This document shows, in pieces, positions 60,403 through 64,000 of a stretch of 64,000 bases of DNA. Made by a program: the position numbers and the translations under genes. The notes beneath the pieces are model-generated. The model did not search any database, was not told the origin of the DNA, and was given only the letters and a program-made list of their open reading frames with translations. Origin of the DNA: Geomonas sp. Red32 (GTDB lineage Bacteria; Desulfobacterota; Desulfuromonadia; Geobacterales; Geobacteraceae); the NCBI RefSeq assembly GCF_023652955.1, contig NZ_JAKLOY010000004.1, positions 124,001 to 188,000 on the forward strand. The letters run 5' to 3'. Numbering within the stretch: the first letter of the stretch is position 1; every line of letters begins with the position of its first letter.

Positions 60403-60732
60403 ATGGAAGCTAAGATCGCGGTACAGGAAGGAGATCTACTCGACCTGATCCCGCCGGGTGAGGTTTTAATGGAAGATTTCATGAAACCTCTGGGGCTTAG
60501 TATCAATGCACTTGCGAGGGAAATCGACGTGCCGCCAGGCCGGATCAGCGAGATCGTCAATGGCAAAAGAAGCATCACCGCAGACACAGCGTTGAGACTA
60601 GGTTTATTCTTCTCCGTCTCCCCTGAACTTTGGACCGGTCTGCAGGCCGATTACGACCTCAGGGTTGCCAGGCGTCTTGTGGGTGAAAAACTGAAGTTAC
60701 GAATTCAGCCGAGGTCGCTGAAGGCAGCCTGA
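60403..60732 (+). CDS. higA: HigA-type antitoxin
   Basis: A 109-residue protein with the HigA/VapI helix-turn-helix: PGEVLMEDFMKPLGLSINAL, AREIDVPPGRISEIVNGKR, ITADTALRLGLFF. It would neutralise HigB and bind the palindrome upstream. It follows higB by 69 bases with GGAGG before the ATG. Complete; convergent with the topoisomerase gene. Confidence 0.93.
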   Translation: MEAKIAVQEGDLLDLIPPGEVLMEDFMKPLGLSINALAREIDVPPGRISEIVNGKRSITADTALRLGLFFSVSPELWTGLQADYDLRVARRLVGEKLKLRIQPRSLKAA

Positions 60733-60745
60733 CCGTCCCCAGCGG

Positions 60746-62551
60746 TTACTTCGTGCCCTTCTTTTTCGCTCCGTCGATCCACTTGGAGATCTCCTGGCGG
60801 CTGGCGAGCACCGAGGCGGGGATCTCGACGCGGGCTCTTTCGGCCAGCGCCTTGGCGTACCTGAGCTGCCCCTCGCTGGGGGCGTTGCCGTCACCCCTGG
60901 AAGGCGGAACGGCGTACCCCATCTTGGCGTGGACCCCTTTGCAGAAGCGCTGCCAGCTCTCCTTGTTGTCCACCACCAGGTCGAGGAACCCTTCCATCCG
61001 GCGGGTGAGGTCGTAGTCGATCACCCAGCCGTGCTTGGTCCGCAGGTAGTCGACCAGCGCCTCTCCGGGCGGAAGCGGCACCACCTTCCCCTTTTCCTCC
61101 CGCACGTAACCGCGCTCGGCGATGTTCCGGGTGATGGCCGCATAAGTCGACGGACGGCCGATCTCCAGCCGCTCCAGCTCCTTGACCAGGGAGCCGAAGG
61201 TGAAGCGCCCCGGAGGCTTGGTCTTCTTCTCGTCCAGCTTTTCCCCTTTCTTGGGAACCATCTCGCCCCGCACGACCTCGGGAAGGGCCTGCACCGGGTC
61301 GTCCTCCTTCCCCTCCTTATCCTCCTCCTGATCGGTATAGATACGGAGAAAGCCGTCGAATTTCAGTACCCTGCCGCTGGCCCGGAACCGTTCTCCGGCG
61401 GCCTCGAAGAGCATGACGGTGGAGTCGTAGACCGCCTGCGCCATCTGGCTCGCCACCGCCCGCCGGAAGATCAGCTCGTAGAGCCGGGCATGTTCGGCGG
61501 TCAGCCCTTCCCTCCCCATCAGCGCGTTGATTCCGGAGAGCTCATGGAGGTGGGTGGGGCGGATACCCTCGTGGGCGTCGGCCTGGCTGTTCTTGGACTT
61601 GTACTGGTGCGGCTTGGGAGGGACGTAGCGCTCCCCCAGCGAAGCGGAGAGAAAGGTGCGGATCTCGGCCACGAACTCGTCGGCCATGCGGACCGAGTCG
61701 GTACGGTGGTAGGTGATGAGACCGTGATCGAAGAGAGCCTGGGCGAGCTTCATGGTCTGCTCGGGGGAAAGCTTCAGACGGGCCGCCGCCGCGGCCTGGA
61801 GGTCGACGGTCGTGAAGGGAGGCTTGGGCGACTGGCGGGTTTCCTTCTTTTCCACCTTCTCCGCCAGCGCCTCCTTGGCGCCTTGGATAGCGGCAACGAT
61901 CGCCTCCGCCTCCTCCTTCCGCTCGAACTTCCCCCGGAGGTGGCGGGCCAGGAACTCGATCCCCCCTTTCTCCAGCACGATGGCGAGGATCCAGTACGGC
62001 GCGGGGACGAAGGCACGGATCTCCCGCTCCCGGTCCACCACGAGGCGCACCGCAGGCGACTGCACGCGCCCGACGCTGAACTTCCCGGCAAGGTCGCGGC
62101 TCGCCAGCGGGGAGAGGATGTAACCTACCAGCCGGTCCCCCACCCGCCGCCCCAGGAAGGCATGGTACAGCCCGGCGTTGGTCTTTTCGAAGGGAACCGC
62201 GCGGGAGAGTGAATCCTTGAGCCCCTTCTCGGTCACCTCGAAGATCTCCATCCGGAGACACTCCTTGGCCACCCCCTTGACCTCTTCGAAGATGTGCCGG
62301 CTGATGGCGTATCCTTCGCGGTCGGGGTCACCGGCCAGCATGACGGTCTCCCCCTTGGCCGCCGCCTTGAGTTCCTTGGGGAGGTTCTTCTTTTTCTCGT
62401 GGAGGATGAAGGTCGGTTGGTAGGTGGCGAGGTCGACCCCCATGGAAGCATCGGGGAGGTCCTTGAAATGGCCGACCGTGGAGATGGTCTTGGTCTTGAG
62501 GATGGATTGTATCTTCTTCGCCTTGGTCGGCGACTCGACGATGATCAGCAA
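60746..62551 (-). CDS. Type IA DNA topoisomerase, short form without zinc fingers
   Basis: A 601-residue protein. The TOPRIM domain has MLIIVESPTKAKKI and LAGDPDREGYAIS; GRVQSPAVRLVVDRE and the catalytic Tyr in LITYHRTDS (usually YMRTDS) follow, then GRPSTYAAI. The C-terminal zinc ribbons of TopA are absent, and the last 45 residues form a different small helical domain (EGQLRYAKALAERA). TTG start with GGAGGTGA upstream. It relaxes negative supercoils; probably a second topoisomerase rather than the main TopA. Confidence 0.88.
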   Translation of the reverse strand: MLIIVESPTKAKKIQSILKTKTISTVGHFKDLPDASMGVDLATYQPTFILHEKKKNLPKELKAAAKGETVMLAGDPDREGYAISRHIFEEVKGVAKECLRMEIFEVTEKGLKDSLSRAVPFEKTNAGLYHAFLGRRVGDRLVGYILSPLASRDLAGKFSVGRVQSPAVRLVVDREREIRAFVPAPYWILAIVLEKGGIEFLARHLRGKFERKEEAEAIVAAIQGAKEALAEKVEKKETRQSPKPPFTTVDLQAAAAARLKLSPEQTMKLAQALFDHGLITYHRTDSVRMADEFVAEIRTFLSASLGERYVPPKPHQYKSKNSQADAHEGIRPTHLHELSGINALMGREGLTAEHARLYELIFRRAVASQMAQAVYDSTVMLFEAAGERFRASGRVLKFDGFLRIYTDQEEDKEGKEDDPVQALPEVVRGEMVPKKGEKLDEKKTKPPGRFTFGSLVKELERLEIGRPSTYAAITRNIAERGYVREEKGKVVPLPPGEALVDYLRTKHGWVIDYDLTRRMEGFLDLVVDNKESWQRFCKGVHAKMGYAVPPSRGDGNAPSEGQLRYAKALAERARVEIPASVLASRQEISKWIDGAKKKGTK

Positions 62552-62632
62552 GGGTCACCTCCAGGTGTGCGGGTCGGGGAACGATACCGGGAGCATACCA
62601 TCCCGGCGGGGAGACTCAATCGCTCGAAGGTG

Positions 62633-63433
62633 TCAACGCTGCGGGACGGACGAGGAGAAGACGACGTCGAACTGGCGGCCGTTCCGGGAGAGGCGGACCT
62701 TGGTTTCCTTGATCTCCACCACCCGCGCACCGGCGACTTCTTCCCCTTCTTTCACGAGGGTGCCGTTGAGCACCGCCCGGCGCAGGCTCCGCTCGTCCTG
62801 GAATGCGATGCCGGAGATGGTGATGTCGGAGCCACCCTGGCTGGCAACCGGAGCGTCATCCCGGGAGCCCTTCATTTTGACCACCGGTTCCCGTGCCACA
62901 CCGCGCACCCCACCGGCCGCCGCTGCCGTCCTGGTCTTCGCCTTGCCCGCCGGGGTGGGAGCCGAAACGCGCTCGCCGCCACCGGAAGCAGCCGGGACGG
63001 AAGGCGCAGAGACCGGTGCGGCGGCAGAGGACGGCGGTGCCGTCTTCGCATGGGACGGGGCAACCGCGCTGGCAGCAGGCCCGGCCGGAGCCGGGGCGGA
63101 GGTTTCCGCCGCCTTGGGAGGAAGCGGGGCGGCCGGGGCTACCATCACCGCGGCCGGTGGAGCGGCGGCGCTGTTTTCCTGCATCTCACGAACGGCCTCC
63201 TGGCGCACGGCGGCTGGGCGATCGCCATCGCCATGCCCCTTCAGGAAGAATCCGGCACCGATACCGGCCACAAGGAGAGCCGCACCGGCAGCTACCTGCA
63301 GGTACGGGCGCGGGCGAGGATCGGAGGCGCCGCCGCGGTAGCGAAGCACCTCCGGGCGCAGGTCCGCCGCGGCGCGACGCCGGGTTTTCCGCTCCTGCTC
63401 CATCTTCCTCAACGCATCAAGTATCAGGCTCAT
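62633..63433 (-). CDS. gspB: General secretion pathway protein GspB-like
   Basis: A 266-residue protein. Cytoplasmic start MSLILDALRKMEQERKTRR, a membrane helix at about 45-65, a long Ala/Pro-rich periplasmic linker, and the GspB C-terminal domain (ITISGIAFQDERSLRRAVLN, then GTLVKEGEEVAGARVVEI). GspB works with GspA to place the type II secretin in the outer membrane. It directly follows the gspA-like gene, 34 bases away, supporting the pair. Confidence 0.85.
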   Translation of the reverse strand: MSLILDALRKMEQERKTRRRAAADLRPEVLRYRGGASDPRPRPYLQVAAGAALLVAGIGAGFFLKGHGDGDRPAAVRQEAVREMQENSAAAPPAAVMVAPAAPLPPKAAETSAPAPAGPAASAVAPSHAKTAPPSSAAAPVSAPSVPAASGGGERVSAPTPAGKAKTRTAAAAGGVRGVAREPVVKMKGSRDDAPVASQGGSDITISGIAFQDERSLRRAVLNGTLVKEGEEVAGARVVEIKETKVRLSRNGRQFDVVFSSSVPQR

Positions 63434-63467
63434 GAGTTGCCCTCGATTGCAATAAAGTCGTTTAGTA

Positions 63468-64000
63468 TCATCTCCGGTCTTTCACAATGCCGGGGGGAAA
63501 GAAGCCGCCGGCTTGCCGGTAGAGCCTCATCAGGGTCTCGGGAGTCAGCTTCCCGTCGACGGTCATCCCCTCCTTGGCCTGGAACTCCCGGACGGCGGCA
63601 GTGGTGAGCGCGCCGTCCTTGCCGTCCACCGGCCCCGCATACGAGCCCGCCTCCTTCAAAAGCCCCTGCAGACGCTTGACCTTGTCCGCCTTCTCCGCGG
63701 CCTTCGGCCTTCCCGCCAGCCCGTGAAAATCCTTCCAGAGCACGGTCGCGCTCCCCTTCCACAGGGTTCCCAGTTCACCGGCGCTCAGGCGTGCTTTCCC
63801 GCCTACCGCCGGAACCAATTGGAGGCCGTCGCGGTCCACCCCGACGAGGGCCACCACCCGCTCTCCACCGGGCACTGCGACGTGCAGGAGGGCGGGCGCA
63901 TCCAGCCGTTCGAGGCTCTCCAGGTTTGCGGTGATCCGGGTGGCGGTGAGGCCGCTTCCCCGCAGGAGGGAGGCGAGAGTTACCGCCTGGCCGGTGGTGG
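63468..64000 (-). CDS. gspA: GspA/ExeA-like protein, C-terminal part
   Basis: The frame is open to the window end, showing 176 codons of the C-terminal part. A peptidase C39-like region (LERLDAPALLHVAVPGGER, then ALVGVDRDGLQLV, ATVLWKDFHGL) is followed by a peptidoglycan-binding domain (VKRLQGLLKEAGSYAGPVDG, AVREFQAKEGMTVDGKLTPE, TLMRLYRQ). This is the arrangement of the AAA-type ExeA/GspA proteins; the ATPase domain would lie outside the window. It precedes gspB. Confidence 0.82.
   Translation of the reverse strand, partial: TTGQAVTLASLLRGSGLTATRITANLESLERLDAPALLHVAVPGGERVVALVGVDRDGLQLVPAVGGKARLSAGELGTLWKGSATVLWKDFHGLAGRPKAAEKADKVKRLQGLLKEAGSYAGPVDGKDGALTTAAVREFQAKEGMTVDGKLTPETLMRLYRQAGGFFPPGIVKDRR

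Overview
The window looks like chromosomal DNA of a Geobacteraceae-type deltaproteobacterium (Geobacter/Geomonas/Citrifermentans-like). This is an inference from content: GC-rich housekeeping genes, a cbb3 oxidase cluster with a rearranged CcoO/CcoP, hybrid cluster protein, bacteriohemerythrin, a very large Cache/PAS hybrid kinase, and the many GC-rich palindromic intergenic repeats typical of these genomes. No rRNA, complete tRNA, integrase or CRISPR array was seen.

Layout. 1-8.1 kb is a minus-strand housekeeping run: xseA, xseB, ispA, dxs, a TPR metallopeptidase-like protein, acpS, nnr and a CBS-domain protein cut by the window edge. 8.2-10.8 kb holds a ParA-like ATPase with a Cys-rich tail and a divergent polysaccharide deacetylase. 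11-16 kb is a nitric-oxide/nitrosative-stress group: bacteriohemerythrin, a diheme norC with norB, hcp and a tiny Cys-rich protein. 16.8-24.3 kb is a full cbb3 oxidase structural and assembly cluster (ccoN, a two-heme ccoO, ccoQ, a one-heme ccoP, ccoG, H, I, S).

24.4-33.3 kb is an accessory island of lower and uneven GC content. It carries a membrane protein of unknown family, an AT-rich DUF4062-TPR protein, and a compact three-gene operon of a ThsB-like TIR protein, a second TIR protein and a stand-alone SLOG-domain protein, followed by a small protein, another membrane-anchored protein, a methyltransferase and a DUF1697 protein. Two near-identical direct repeats bracket the DUF4062-TIR-TIR-SLOG part. 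I infer a Thoeris-like NAD-signalling defence system in which the TIR enzymes, the SLOG sensor and a probable membrane effector are separate proteins. This is the most interesting part of the window.

33.4-43.4 kb has a large secreted NHL/Ig-like repeat protein, an orphan ParB-like protein, and several toxin-antitoxin loci, intact and decayed (brnTA-like, abrB-vapC, an orphan TIGR02574-type antitoxin), with an AhpD-like and a SnoaL-like protein. 43.5-51.4 kb is an NAD cluster: pncA, pncB and nadE diverge from nrtR, which is followed by a J-domain/kinase-like protein, a vWA protein and a PurA paralogue. 51.5-58.8 kb has a dipeptide epimerase, cobO, a diguanylate-cyclase response regulator and a 1378-residue hybrid histidine kinase. 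58.8-64 kb has tandem repeats, a broken tRNA-Thr, higBA, a type IA topoisomerase and the gspB/gspA-type secretion genes, the last one cut by the window end.
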